This document shows positions 50,919-59,626 of a DNA stretch of 64,000 nucleotides, piece after piece. A program made the position numbers and the translations under genes. The notes below the pieces were generated by a model. The model did not search any database, had not been told where the DNA came from, and worked only from the letters and a program-made list of their open reading frames with translations. Positions within the stretch are counted from its first letter, which is position 1; the number at the start of each line of letters is the position of its first letter. Source of the DNA: Pseudomonas massiliensis (GTDB taxonomy: Bacteria; Pseudomonadota; Gammaproteobacteria; Pseudomonadales; Pseudomonadaceae); NCBI RefSeq assembly GCF_000826105.1, contig NZ_CCYK01000007.1, forward strand, positions 1,860,001-1,924,000, given 5' to 3'.

Positions 50919-52622
50919 TCAATCGCCGCGCGTGACGCGCAGCACTTCCTCCAAGGTGGTGATGCCTGCCAGCGCCTGGCGCAGGCCATCTTCATAGAGG
51001 GTCACCAGGCCATGGCGCTGAGCACAGGCCTCGAGGGTGGCGGCGTCGGCCTGTCGGGTCAGCAACTGACGCAGTTCATCGTTCATCACCAGCAGCTCGG
51101 TAATCGCGCTGCGGCCCAGGTAGCCGCCGCCGGGCGCGGTGGGATCGGCGCGGTAGAGCCGAATCGGGCGCTCGTCCGTATGACGGTGCAGCTCATGTCG
51201 GGCAATGAGTTCTGGCGGTGCCTGGAAGGCGATCCGCGTGGCGGGGTCCAGGCGCCTGACCAGCCGCTGGGCCAGGATGCCCTGCACCGTGGAGGCGATC
51301 AGGTAATGTTCCACGCCCATGTCCAGCAGGCGGGTGATACTGGCGGCCGCGCTGTTGGTGTGTAGCGTGGAAAGCACCAGATGACCGGTCAGGGACGACT
51401 GGATGGCGATCCGGCAGGTTTCAAGGTCGCGCATCTCCCCGATCATGATCACGTCCGGGTCTTGCCGTACGATCGAGCGCAGGGCCGTGGGAAAATCCAG
51501 GCCAATGGCAGGCTTGACCTGGATTTGATTGATGCCTTCGAGCTGGTATTCGACCGGGTCTTCCACAGTGATGATCTTGCGCTCGGGGGTGTTGAGCCGC
51601 GACAGCGCCGTGTACAGGGTGGTGGTTTTCCCGGAACCGGTCGGCCCGGTCACCAGGAGAATGCCGTGCGGGTGCTCCAACAGGTCCAGCAAGGCTTGCA
51701 AACGCGGGCCGTCGATACCCAAGTGGGAAAAATCGAAGCGTACGTTTTGTCGGTCCAGCAGGCGCATCACCACAGACTCGCCGAAACTGGTGGGAACGGT
51801 GGATACCCGTAGGTCCAGCTCACGGCCCTGCAGGCGCAGCATGATGCGACCGTCCTGAGGCAGCCGTCGCTCGGCGATATCCAGCCGTGCCATGATCTTG
51901 AGCCGTGACACAACCGCCGCCGCATAGCCGGGGGGCGGTGATTCACCGTTGAGCAAAAGGCCGTCGACCCGGTAGCGCACCTGCAACTGGTCTTCAAAGG
52001 GCTCCACGTGCACATCGGATGCGCGATATTCCACGGCCTTCTGCAAGATAAGGTTGACCAGCCGGATCACCGGCGCCTCGGAGGCCAGGTCCCGCAGGTG
52101 CTCCACGTCGTCATCCCGATCACCGGGTTCGTCCAGGTTCTCGATCAGCGCGTCCATGGCACTGCGGCCCTGACCGTGGCTGCGTTCGATAAGCGCCTGC
52201 ACCTGCTGGCCCGTGGCGATCACCAAGGACACGGGCCGGCCGCCGCACTGTTCAAGGGCCTGCAAGGCATAGGCGCTGACGGGCGCGGCGGCGGCGACCA
52301 GCAGCCCGGCCTCGCGGTGCTCGACCGGCGCCACCGCGTACTGACGAAGAAAGCGTTCGGTGCCTATCGCTGGGGCCTCATCAGGCATCCCGCCGTGGTA
52401 GCGAGGTACGCCCAGCACTTGGGCATAGGCCGTGGCGGCTTGCTCATCGCTGAGCAGGCCCAGGCGCAGCAGTACCCGCACGACCTCGTCATCATGGTCG
52501 ACTGAACGCTCGGCCAGCTTGCGCGCCCGGGCAATGTCGCCACTGGCAACGTCGGTATGTTCCAACAACCAGGCCAGAACGGAACTGGTCTTTGGCCATG
52601 TCGCGATATCCAAGTTGAACAT
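50919..52622 (-). CDS. gspE: Type II secretion ATPase GspE
   Basis: The 567-residue protein has the N1E/N2E domains (about 1-180; ARKLAERSV, LGLLSDEQAATAYAQVLGVP) and a C-terminal ATPase: Walker A GPTGSGKT (326-333), Asp box, Walker B region (IMIGEMRDLET) and His box LHTNSA. It lacks the four-Cys zinc motif of canonical GspE; the corresponding region is shortened, as in HxcR-type proteins. It hydrolyses ATP to drive pseudopilus extension. It is the first gene of the leftward operon, whose promoter must lie in 52623-53164. Confidence 0.94.
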   Translation of the reverse strand: MFNLDIATWPKTSSVLAWLLEHTDVASGDIARARKLAERSVDHDDEVVRVLLRLGLLSDEQAATAYAQVLGVPRYHGGMPDEAPAIGTERFLRQYAVAPVEHREAGLLVAAAAPVSAYALQALEQCGGRPVSLVIATGQQVQALIERSHGQGRSAMDALIENLDEPGDRDDDVEHLRDLASEAPVIRLVNLILQKAVEYRASDVHVEPFEDQLQVRYRVDGLLLNGESPPPGYAAAVVSRLKIMARLDIAERRLPQDGRIMLRLQGRELDLRVSTVPTSFGESVVMRLLDRQNVRFDFSHLGIDGPRLQALLDLLEHPHGILLVTGPTGSGKTTTLYTALSRLNTPERKIITVEDPVEYQLEGINQIQVKPAIGLDFPTALRSIVRQDPDVIMIGEMRDLETCRIAIQSSLTGHLVLSTLHTNSAAASITRLLDMGVEHYLIASTVQGILAQRLVRRLDPATRIAFQAPPELIARHELHRHTDERPIRLYRADPTAPGGGYLGRSAITELLVMNDELRQLLTRQADAATLEACAQRHGLVTLYEDGLRQALAGITTLEEVLRVTRGD

Positions 52623-52828
52623 ACCGTAAGACTCTGGCGAGTTTTCTCTGAGTGAATGCTTCCGCGCCCAAGACCAGCAAAGGTCGGGCGAACTTCAAAA
52701 CTGTGATCAACGGCCTGACCAGGCCTATTCACCCGAACTAATGGAGCAATTAAGCGACAGGTAAAGTAGCAACTTTCATCAGACCAAGGCGGGCAGGGTC
52801 TCGATGCCGCCGCAGCTTACCAGAACGT

Positions 52829-52852
52829 TAAACCTACCTGCAACTAGGTTTA
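52829..52852. promoter_or_regulatory. Inverted repeat upstream of gspE (operator candidate)
   Basis: TAAACCTA (52829-52836) and TAGGTTTA (52845-52852) form a perfect eight-base palindrome with an eight-base centre. It extends by one U-G and one G-C pair if folded. It lies about 210 bp before the gspE start and 310 bp before the rightward gene. No known operator consensus is recognised. Confidence 0.4.
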
Positions 52853-53052
52853 GCAAAAGCTACGATTAGCCCAAACACCTCCACGAACATCATAGTTATA
52901 GCTATAAGACTATATCGACAGATATTTTTAACCACAATAACCTGTTTTTTAGCAATTTTAGCAAATGACATTCGGCGACAAGAGCTAAGGCAAGGGGCCG
53001 TTCCTTCGTTTTTCTTCGGATCGGCGATCCCAAACTAAAATTTTTTTTGCGC

Positions 53053-53070
53053 CCGTTGAACTTTTAACGG
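53053..53070. promoter_or_regulatory. Inverted repeat upstream of the 53165 gene
   Basis: CCGTT (53053-53057) and AACGG (53066-53070) form a five-base dyad with an eight-base centre that lies about 95 bp before the ATG. It may be part of an operator. The supporting evidence is weak. Confidence 0.25.
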
Positions 53071-53164
53071 CATCATCCGCACTTACGCAGCGGTTATTTC
53101 TGATACATCTTGTTATCGGACGCTGCTGGCTGTTCACCCCTAAACTATTATCGAGAGCCTATCG

Positions 53165-53416
53165 ATGACCAGACGACTATTGTCTGTAGTAGGCGCTGCA
53201 CTTCTGTGCGCGCATTCCTTACCAACTTTGGCGGACGATTCGACGCAGAGCGCCGGGGCGTCCGTGAGCCAGGCAGCGCGCGAGGCTTTCGAGCAAAAGC
53301 GCGATCAGGCGTCGGGCGTCAGCGAGATCGCCAAGCCCCAGGTCAACGGCCCGAGCGCTGTGCTCGATGCTCCCATCGCTACTGAAGACGACCCGGCCCA
53401 GGCGCAGCAGCCCTGA
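53165..53416 (+). CDS. Small exported protein (83 aa), unknown
   Basis: The 83-residue precursor has a clear signal peptide (RRLLSVVGAALLCAHSLPTLA, residues 3-23, then DD) and a short polar, Gln/Ala-rich mature part of about 60 residues without cysteines. I recognise no family. It lies 41 bp before the GH3 gene in the same direction, so it is probably cotranscribed, and its export may be linked to the adjacent secretion operon (inference). Confidence 0.6.
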   Translation: MTRRLLSVVGAALLCAHSLPTLADDSTQSAGASVSQAAREAFEQKRDQASGVSEIAKPQVNGPSAVLDAPIATEDDPAQAQQP

Positions 53417-53457
53417 GCAGCCCTGCTTTTCGACTGTCGCCTAAAAGGACGTATCCC

Positions 53458-56148
53458 TTGTCAACACTTAAACAGACACTCACCTTGAGCCTGCTCGCCT
53501 TCAGCGTGGCCCAGGCCCATGCCGCCGCGCCTGTGACACCCAAGACCGGCAACGACGTGGAAGCCCGCGTTGGCGCCGTGCTGGACAACATGAGCCAATC
53601 GGAAAAAATCAATTTCACCCGAGTGGATGATGGCCACATGATCCCGGTGCTGAGCAAATTCGGCATGCAGGGAACGGTCGCCTACGACTCCTCCATGGGG
53701 GTTCATGTCAACAATGCAACCTTCGGCGCCCAGTACCCGGCGCAGACCGCGCTGGCCGCGACCTGGAGCCTGAACCGGGCCAAGGAATTCGGCCTGGCCA
53801 TCGGCTACGAGACCCGCATCGCCGGCGGCCAGCAGATGCTATCCCCGGGGCTGAACCTGTTCCGCACGCCCTTTGGCGGCCGCGCCGCTGAGTATGTGAG
53901 TGGGGAAGACCCATTCCTCGGCGCTGCGCTTGGGCCGGCTATCGCCAATGGCATCCAGGCCCAGGGCATCCAGGCCGGAGCCAAGCATTTCATCGCCAAC
54001 GAGCAGGAAGCCAACCGGCATAACCTGAACGTGAAGGTGGATGAGCGCACCCTGCGCGAGTTGTACATGCCTGGCTTCGAGTCGTTGGTGAAGAATGCCA
54101 ACGTGGCCTCGGTGATGTGCGGCTACAACAAGATCAACGGCGACTTCGCCTGCGAAAACCATCATCTGATCACGGACGTGCTCAAGGGTGAATGGGGCTA
54201 CCAGGGCTTCGTGATCAGTGACTTCAACTCGGTCACCGATGCTTTCAAAGGGGCCTGGGCCGGCACCGACATCGACATGCCGTCCGGCCTGCAGTTCACC
54301 GAGGCCAAGCTGCTGCCCTATCTGTGGAGCGGCCAGCTGACCCAGAACGTGATCGACGACAAGGTCCGGCGCAACCTGCGCGGCATGGTCAGCTACGGCT
54401 TCGACACCAAGCTCAATACCGCCCAGACCCTCGAGCACCCGGAGTACGGCCAGCGCGCCTCTCTGAACGTGGCGCGCGAATCGATCGTGTTGCTGCGCAA
54501 CGAGAAGGTCGACGGTAGCCAGCCGCTCCTGCCCCTGGCGCGCACCGCCAGGATCGCGGTGATCGGTGACCTGGCCCTGGAAGCGCCCTCTTCGCCGTTC
54601 GGGACCGCCAACTCGCCGCCCAACACCTATGTGACCGAACTCAGCGGCCTGCAGCAACTGGCCTCGGCCAGCGGCAACGTGACCTACCTGTCCGAAATGA
54701 GCCTCAATCCGAAGGCCTCGGTCTGGTACCAGCCAGCCAGTGGCAAGAACAGCATCAGCAACAGTGGCGTCAAGGCCGAGTACTTCAGCAATACCGAGTT
54801 CGCCGGCGATCCGGTGCTGACGCGCGTAGAACCTGGGGTCAACCTGGACTGGACCACCAGCGACAACGTCACCAACGCCGGAAGCACCACGGTCTCGGGC
54901 TTCACCCCGACCGCCGGAGCCTTCTCCGCCCGCTTCACCAGCAAGATCAAGCCGACCATCAGCGGCGAGCAGGTATTCAAGGTCCGCGCGGACGGGCCCT
55001 TCAAGCTGTGGGTCAACGATGAGCTGGTGCTGGAAAGCGACGGCGTGCCCCTTGCCACCGACCTGCTGAACCCTGTATCGCGTTCCGGCAAGACAGCCAA
55101 GCTCACCGCCGGCAAGGAATACAGCGTCAAGCTGGAATACCGTCGCACTCGCGGCGACTACACCACCTTCCTCGGCGGGCTGGCTGGGGTGCAGATGAGC
55201 TGGGCTTCGCTGCGTCCGCCGAAGAACCTGGCAGACTACGACGCCGTAGTGGTGGCCGCCGGCAATACCTATGAATACGAGGGCGAGTCCATCGATCACG
55301 GCTTTGACCTGCCCGAGTATCAGTCGGACATGATCACCTACACCGCCAAGGCCAACCCCAAGACCATCGTGGTGCTGCATAGCGGTGGTTCCTTGAACAT
55401 GCAGCCTTGGGCAACCAAGGTGGGCGCATCCCTGCATGCCTGGTTCCCCGGCCAGCAAGGTGGCCAGGCACTGGCAGAGATCCTGTTCGGCAAGGTGAAT
55501 CCGTCGGGCAAGCTGCCGATCACTATCGACAAGAAGATAGAAGACAACCCTAGCTACGCCTCCTATTCGGACCCGGCGGCCTACCGTGGTGATAACGCCC
55601 TGAGCGAGATGACCTACAGCGAAGGCATCTACCTGGGCTACCGCGGATATGACAAGAAGCACGCCAAGCCGCTGTATCCCTTCGGCTATGGGCTGTCCTA
55701 TACCACCTTCGATTACAGCGACCTGAAGCTGTCCAGCAACGTGTTGACGCCAGGCAGCACCGTGACCGTGAAATTCACGGTGACCAACAGCGGGGACAAG
55801 GCAGGCTACGAGACCGCGCAGCTGTACGTGCAACCGGTTTCCTCGGCCGTGGACCGTCCGGAGAAAGAGCTCAAGGGCTTCGCCAAGGTGTACCTGAAGG
55901 CCGGAGAGAGCAAGACCGTGAGTATTCCGATCGACTCCCGCTCCCTGGCTTACTACGTCGAAAACACCGACAGCTGGAACGTCGATGCAGGCAAGTTCAA
56001 GATCCGCGTCGGCACCAACTCCGAAGACCTGGCGCTGGTGCGTACCCTGGTCACGCTCTACCCTGAGCAGCTGACCACCCGCGACAGCAACCCATTGCCC
56101 GCGCCGATCCGCAAGGCGGTGCAGGTAACGGCGCAGCAGACCTACTGA
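53458..56148 (+). CDS. Exported glycoside hydrolase family 3 beta-glucosidase with PA14 insert
   Basis: The 896-residue precursor starts at TTG, preceded by AAGGACG at ten-base spacing; no ATG fits. It has a signal peptide (1-21, AQAHA) and the GH3 N-terminal TIM barrel. The substrate-binding KHF motif is AKHFIANEQEANRHN (about 179-193), and the nucleophile Asp255 is in FVISDFNSVTDA. The second domain is interrupted by a PA14-type domain (about 439-580; AEYFSNTEFAGDPVL, FKLWVNDELVLES). A fibronectin-III-like C-terminal domain follows (about 760-870). It cleaves terminal beta-glucosides, probably from plant or microbial glycans. Gene context next to a complete type II secretion operon suggests it is exported outside the cell (inference). 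Confidence 0.93.
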   Translation: MSTLKQTLTLSLLAFSVAQAHAAAPVTPKTGNDVEARVGAVLDNMSQSEKINFTRVDDGHMIPVLSKFGMQGTVAYDSSMGVHVNNATFGAQYPAQTALAATWSLNRAKEFGLAIGYETRIAGGQQMLSPGLNLFRTPFGGRAAEYVSGEDPFLGAALGPAIANGIQAQGIQAGAKHFIANEQEANRHNLNVKVDERTLRELYMPGFESLVKNANVASVMCGYNKINGDFACENHHLITDVLKGEWGYQGFVISDFNSVTDAFKGAWAGTDIDMPSGLQFTEAKLLPYLWSGQLTQNVIDDKVRRNLRGMVSYGFDTKLNTAQTLEHPEYGQRASLNVARESIVLLRNEKVDGSQPLLPLARTARIAVIGDLALEAPSSPFGTANSPPNTYVTELSGLQQLASASGNVTYLSEMSLNPKASVWYQPASGKNSISNSGVKAEYFSNTEFAGDPVLTRVEPGVNLDWTTSDNVTNAGSTTVSGFTPTAGAFSARFTSKIKPTISGEQVFKVRADGPFKLWVNDELVLESDGVPLATDLLNPVSRSGKTAKLTAGKEYSVKLEYRRTRGDYTTFLGGLAGVQMSWASLRPPKNLADYDAVVVAAGNTYEYEGESIDHGFDLPEYQSDMITYTAKANPKTIVVLHSGGSLNMQPWATKVGASLHAWFPGQQGGQALAEILFGKVNPSGKLPITIDKKIEDNPSYASYSDPAAYRGDNALSEMTYSEGIYLGYRGYDKKHAKPLYPFGYGLSYTTFDYSDLKLSSNVLTPGSTVTVKFTVTNSGDKAGYETAQLYVQPVSSAVDRPEKELKGFAKVYLKAGESKTVSIPIDSRSLAYYVENTDSWNVDAGKFKIRVGTNSEDLALVRTLVTLYPEQLTTRDSNPLPAPIRKAVQVTAQQTY

Positions 56149-56834
56149 GTCGCACCCTGCGGGGCCGGCCGGGGCGCCTGAGCGTCGGTCGGGCCTCGCA
56201 GGTCCCGCTCCAACCGCTGAAGGTACTGGTCGAACACGGCCAGTACTTTCACGTCCTTGGGCCCGCGCAGCCATTGAATCTGCAGGCCGTCCATCACGGA
56301 AAAGATTTCCTGGGCGAGGGCCCTGACGTCGACGCCGGCACGAATCTCACCCCGTTCCACCAGCGACTGCAGGTGTGCCTGGGCGTGGGCGTGGGTCATC
56401 TCGAACTTTTCTCTGTACCACGGCCAGGCCGGGTGGTTCTTCGACAGGCTCTCGGTATTGATCATCACCGCGGCCTGGCATTCATCCCGCGTTTCGACAC
56501 TGAATGTCATGCCCATGCGCAGGAAACGCATGAACCCTTCGAGCGTGGGCGCGTCGAGCAGGTCGCCAAAACGCTCGACCACCCGTTGGTCTCGGCGGTC
56601 GAGCAGCGCGCGCAACAGCGCAACCTTGTTTGGAAAATGATGCAAGAGGCCAACGGTGGTGATGCCGGCCAGCTCGGCGATGTCGCGCATCGAGGCCGCC
56701 TGAAAGCCATCGCGGGCAATCATGACAGTCGCGGCGTCCAGCAGGGCCGCCCGTCGCTGTTCGCCTTTCGGGGCGCGCCGACGCTTGGGCGTCGCCTGCT
56801 CGGCGCTTGAAGCTGGTGAATCCTTGACAGCCAT
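56142..56834 (-). CDS. TetR/AcrR family transcriptional regulator
   Basis: The 230-residue protein has the TetR helix-turn-helix at about 25-75 (RRAALLDAATVMIARDGFQAASMRDIAELAGITTVGLLHHFPNKVALLRALL) and a C-terminal ligand domain with a conserved W-Y-R-E helix. Its stop lies inside the 3' end of the GH3 gene (7-bp overlap, opposite strand), and it begins only 9 bp after the stop of the upstream MATE gene on the same strand. It is therefore in an operon with the MATE transporter and likely controls it, or responds to its substrates. Confidence 0.93.
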   Translation of the reverse strand: MAVKDSPASSAEQATPKRRRAPKGEQRRAALLDAATVMIARDGFQAASMRDIAELAGITTVGLLHHFPNKVALLRALLDRRDQRVVERFGDLLDAPTLEGFMRFLRMGMTFSVETRDECQAAVMINTESLSKNHPAWPWYREKFEMTHAHAQAHLQSLVERGEIRAGVDVRALAQEIFSVMDGLQIQWLRGPKDVKVLAVFDQYLQRLERDLRGPTDAQAPRPAPQGATQ

Positions 56835-56843
56835 GGTGATCCG

Positions 56844-58244
56844 CTAGGAGTAAATGGAAACCGAAGTATTGCGCGTCGCGACCGCCCGCACCAGGATGCC
56901 GGCGGTCACTACAGCCAGCGCGGCGACCAGAGCATTTCCGAGCCACATCCCCAGCAATGCCCCACCCGCGCCCCAGGCCTGAGCGCCGAAATGCACGAAC
57001 GGCCAGGTGCCGAGACTGGCGCGTAGCCAGGCGAACCCGGCGACCCACCAAGGCCTGCCCAGGGCCAGGAAGCTGGCCAGGGCGACGAAGTCCAGGCCGA
57101 AGAACACCCACAGGCCAGCGCCGAAGTGACAGAACAGCAGAAATAGCGGCTGTGCGTCCGCGGGCAGTTCGAACAGCCGGGCCAGTGGATTGGCCAGGGC
57201 CGTGAACAGTATCCACGCGGCCAGACCATAGAGCACAACGAGCCCTTGTGTAAAGCGCGAGGCCTGTCGCGCCCGCTCCAAATGGCCCGTGCCAAGATTC
57301 TGCGCCAGCACCGGGGTCAGTGCATTGGGCAAGGCGAAGTAGAAGGCATAACCCAATTGCAGGAGACGATCGATGACAGCCATGGCGGCCAGCGCCGGGG
57401 CGCCAAAACCGGAGAGCGTCAGCATCAGGTAGGTAACGGCGCAGGGCATGGCCAGCGTACCCAACATCGTGGGCACGGCGAGCCTTAAGGCCCGACGGGC
57501 ATGCACCACAAACAGGACCGGTCGCCACGCCCAGCGTAGTCCTATATGGCGAGCCACGAGGGTGATGCCGGTGACCGCGGCGACGGCGGCAGACAGCGCA
57601 TAGGCCAAGCCAGCCCCGCGCAAGCCCATGCCAAAGGCGAAAATGAATAGTGGGTCTAACGCCGCAAGGCTCAGTGCGCCACTGAGAACCACCATGAGGG
57701 CGGTGCGATGATGCCCTTCGCTCCTGAGCAACTGGGCGCACAGTTGCATCACGCAGCTGAGCGCGGCGGCGGGTACCGCGCAGATCGCGAAGGCCTTGCC
57801 GGCCTGCCAGACAGCCGGGTCGGCACCGAACCAGGCGATGGCCGGCGCTGCCACGGCCAGTTCGAACAGACCGAGGGCGCCGGACAGCGCCAGGGCGAGC
57901 CAAAGCAGATTTGCCGCCCAGCGGCTTCTCACGCCCCGCCCCAGCCGGCCGATACGGCCGGACCATTGGGCGCCGGCAGCGGTCACCAGCCCGGACATGA
58001 CCCCGCTGTTGAGGAATACCAGCGTCTTGGCCACGCCCACCGCGGCGAGCAGCAAGGGGTCGTGAAGCATGGCCACATAGACCAGGGTCAGTATATCCAC
58101 CGCGAACACCGCCAGCAGGCTTGCCGTGGTGGTCGCGCACAGGCGCAGCACGTGTCCGCCGACGTAACCCTGGACGAAGCGACTGGAGGCACGCGCAGAC
58201 AGGGACGCCCGCCATTCCGGGACGCTGGAGGGTATCAGGGGCAT
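56844..58244 (-). CDS. MATE family efflux transporter
   Basis: The 466-residue protein has twelve membrane segments and MATE hallmarks: AVFAVDILTLVYVAML and VGVAKTLVFLNSGVMSGLVTAAGAQ in the N half, and FYFALPNALTPVLAQNLGTGHLERARQ in the C half. It exports cationic compounds with protons or sodium. The ATG at 58244 is the most likely start, because longer in-frame starts (TTG at 58328) have no ribosome site, but this start too has only a weak one. It is cotranscribed with the TetR gene. Confidence 0.9.
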   Translation of the reverse strand: MPLIPSSVPEWRASLSARASSRFVQGYVGGHVLRLCATTTASLLAVFAVDILTLVYVAMLHDPLLLAAVGVAKTLVFLNSGVMSGLVTAAGAQWSGRIGRLGRGVRSRWAANLLWLALALSGALGLFELAVAAPAIAWFGADPAVWQAGKAFAICAVPAAALSCVMQLCAQLLRSEGHHRTALMVVLSGALSLAALDPLFIFAFGMGLRGAGLAYALSAAVAAVTGITLVARHIGLRWAWRPVLFVVHARRALRLAVPTMLGTLAMPCAVTYLMLTLSGFGAPALAAMAVIDRLLQLGYAFYFALPNALTPVLAQNLGTGHLERARQASRFTQGLVVLYGLAAWILFTALANPLARLFELPADAQPLFLLFCHFGAGLWVFFGLDFVALASFLALGRPWWVAGFAWLRASLGTWPFVHFGAQAWGAGGALLGMWLGNALVAALAVVTAGILVRAVATRNTSVSIYS

Positions 58245-58373
58245 AACGCGTGAGGGCAAATGGCCATTGAGGCGGGTGCGCTCAGGGTACGGGGCCGCCC
58301 AGTTCAGCGCAACCGCGGGAGTCACCAACGGTCAGGCAGGGGCAGCCTCGACGCGAGCCATCACCGAATTGGC

Positions 58374-58658
58374 TTATAGCCAGCCATGCTGCTTGAGCGT
58401 GCGCAGATGTCGAGAAAAATGACTTACCTGATCCGCCGTCAGTGCGCCGCTCACGGCCAGGCCGCTGAGATAACCCACCAGTTCTTCGCTCAGGTACTCG
58501 GTGCCGATGGCTTGCAGGGCCTTGGCACGCAACTCGCTGACCTGGGTCTGGTGTCCCCAGGCTATTCCATGGGGCATTCGCACCGCCGCCAACTCGTCGA
58601 AGAACCGGTTGATGGCTTCCGCGGCACCGCCGTTGGCGCCGTGATCCTGGTCCTGCAT
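58374..58658 (-). CDS. Small hypothetical protein (94 aa)
   Basis: The 94-residue protein starts at the ATG after AGGGGAA. It is soluble, mostly helical (NRFFDELAAVRMPHGIAWGHQTQVSELRAKALQAIG; ELVGYLSGLAVSGALTADQVSHFSRHL), with no motif I recognise. Longer in-frame starts reach 58790 without support. It is transcribed leftward, 129 bp before the stop of the MATE gene's upstream neighbour region, and may be independent. Confidence 0.6.
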   Translation of the reverse strand: MQDQDHGANGGAAEAINRFFDELAAVRMPHGIAWGHQTQVSELRAKALQAIGTEYLSEELVGYLSGLAVSGALTADQVSHFSRHLRTLKQHGWL

Positions 58659-58793
58659 GTCATTCCCCTTGTAACGTTCAGGGCCACGACAACGGAACAC
58701 AACCATGGCAACAGTAAGGCTGACTGTACGACGAAGTAGCGCTTTGGCAAAGCGCCATCTTCGCTCTGATGCGATATCTCCCGGCAACAATCC

Positions 58794-59615
58794 TCAAGGG
58801 TGAGTGGAATGGGCATTACTGCCGGAGGACTGTTCCATGGCCTCCGCGGCCTTGATGTACTGGCCGGTAGGATCATCGACTTGAACCACCTTGCCACGCT
58901 GCCAGGCATCGGCACCGGGGTCCACCGTCGGCGCCGGGATATCGGCCCGGGCACGCTTCTCATCGGCGCTGCTGATACCCAACCGGCGGTCGCGACGCTG
59001 GATCATGGCCGGATCGGCTTGCCCGTCCGCGGTAAAGCCCATCATCAATTGCGGCACCCCCAGTGGCAGTTGCTTGTCAAGGTCGGTATGCCAGGTATGC
59101 CAGGTCTTGCCATAGGTGCCGACCAGCTTTTCCATCAGGGCATGCTCGGCCGGCGCCGGCAAGCCGGGCGCTACCAGGGTGCCTGATTTCACTTCGTGGA
59201 CATGGCTGTGCCATAGCGGCTTTTCGGCCGATGGCAGGCTGGCATAGCGCTGGGCACTGATGATGTATTCCACGCCCATCAGCTTCGCGTCGTTCTGATT
59301 GCCGTCATAGATCACGCACTGAATCACTTCCTCGTTGAGCACGGCGCAATAGTGATGAGCCTCCATCTGCATGCCGGGATGGCCATTGTAGAAGTGGAAG
59401 CCATCGAGGTAGGCATTCAAGGCATCGACGGGCGGACGGCTTTGCAGCAGGTCAGCGCCGGCGTCAAGGGCGCGGGTGGAGGTGCTGGCCGGCGCCCCCG
59501 GCGCGGTGACATCTGAATGGGTATCATGGCCGGCGCACCCGACCAGCAGGCTCAAGCCCAGCATGGAAACCAGCCGGCGAGTGTAATGGAGAGACCTGAA
59601 CCGTAGCCTGGCCAT
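58794..59615 (-). CDS. OBAP-family (DUF1264) lipoprotein
   Basis: The 273-residue protein has a lipoprotein signal peptide with lipobox LLVGC (Cys at about 27) and an AAGGAG ribosome site before the ATG at 59615. The body matches the OBAP/DUF1264 family: ALNAYLDGFHFYNGHPGMQMEAHHYCAVLNEEVIQCVIYDGNQNDAKLMGVEYIIS and WHSHVHEVKSGTLVAPGLP are the conserved core with several histidines. The family is named for plant oil-body-associated proteins and is also found in bacteria, where its function is not known. It is placed at the cell envelope. Confidence 0.85.
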   Translation of the reverse strand: MARLRFRSLHYTRRLVSMLGLSLLVGCAGHDTHSDVTAPGAPASTSTRALDAGADLLQSRPPVDALNAYLDGFHFYNGHPGMQMEAHHYCAVLNEEVIQCVIYDGNQNDAKLMGVEYIISAQRYASLPSAEKPLWHSHVHEVKSGTLVAPGLPAPAEHALMEKLVGTYGKTWHTWHTDLDKQLPLGVPQLMMGFTADGQADPAMIQRRDRRLGISSADEKRARADIPAPTVDPGADAWQRGKVVQVDDPTGQYIKAAEAMEQSSGSNAHSTHP

Positions 59616-59626
59616 CCTGAATCTCC

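Larger units (their letters stand above)
52623..53164. other. AT-rich intergenic region between the type II operon and the GH3 cluster
   Basis: This 542-bp divergent region contains no gene I can support. From about 52840 to 53060 it is visibly AT-rich (TATAGCTATAAG, a TTTTTT run near 52945, an eight-T run at 53040) in an otherwise GC-rich window. It must hold the promoters of the gsp operon (leftward) and the 53165 gene (rightward). Two inverted repeats are listed separately. Confidence 0.6.

Noticed and set aside
53839..56274. 811-codon open frame on the minus strand opposite the GH3 gene
   Set aside because: It lies fully antisense to a gene with clear GH3 motifs, has no ribosome site or family match and is a frame left open by high GC at third positions.
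56482..58215. 577-codon out-of-frame run on the MATE/TetR strand
   Set aside because: It crosses two well-supported genes in a different frame and reads as Arg/Gly/Ala-rich noise.
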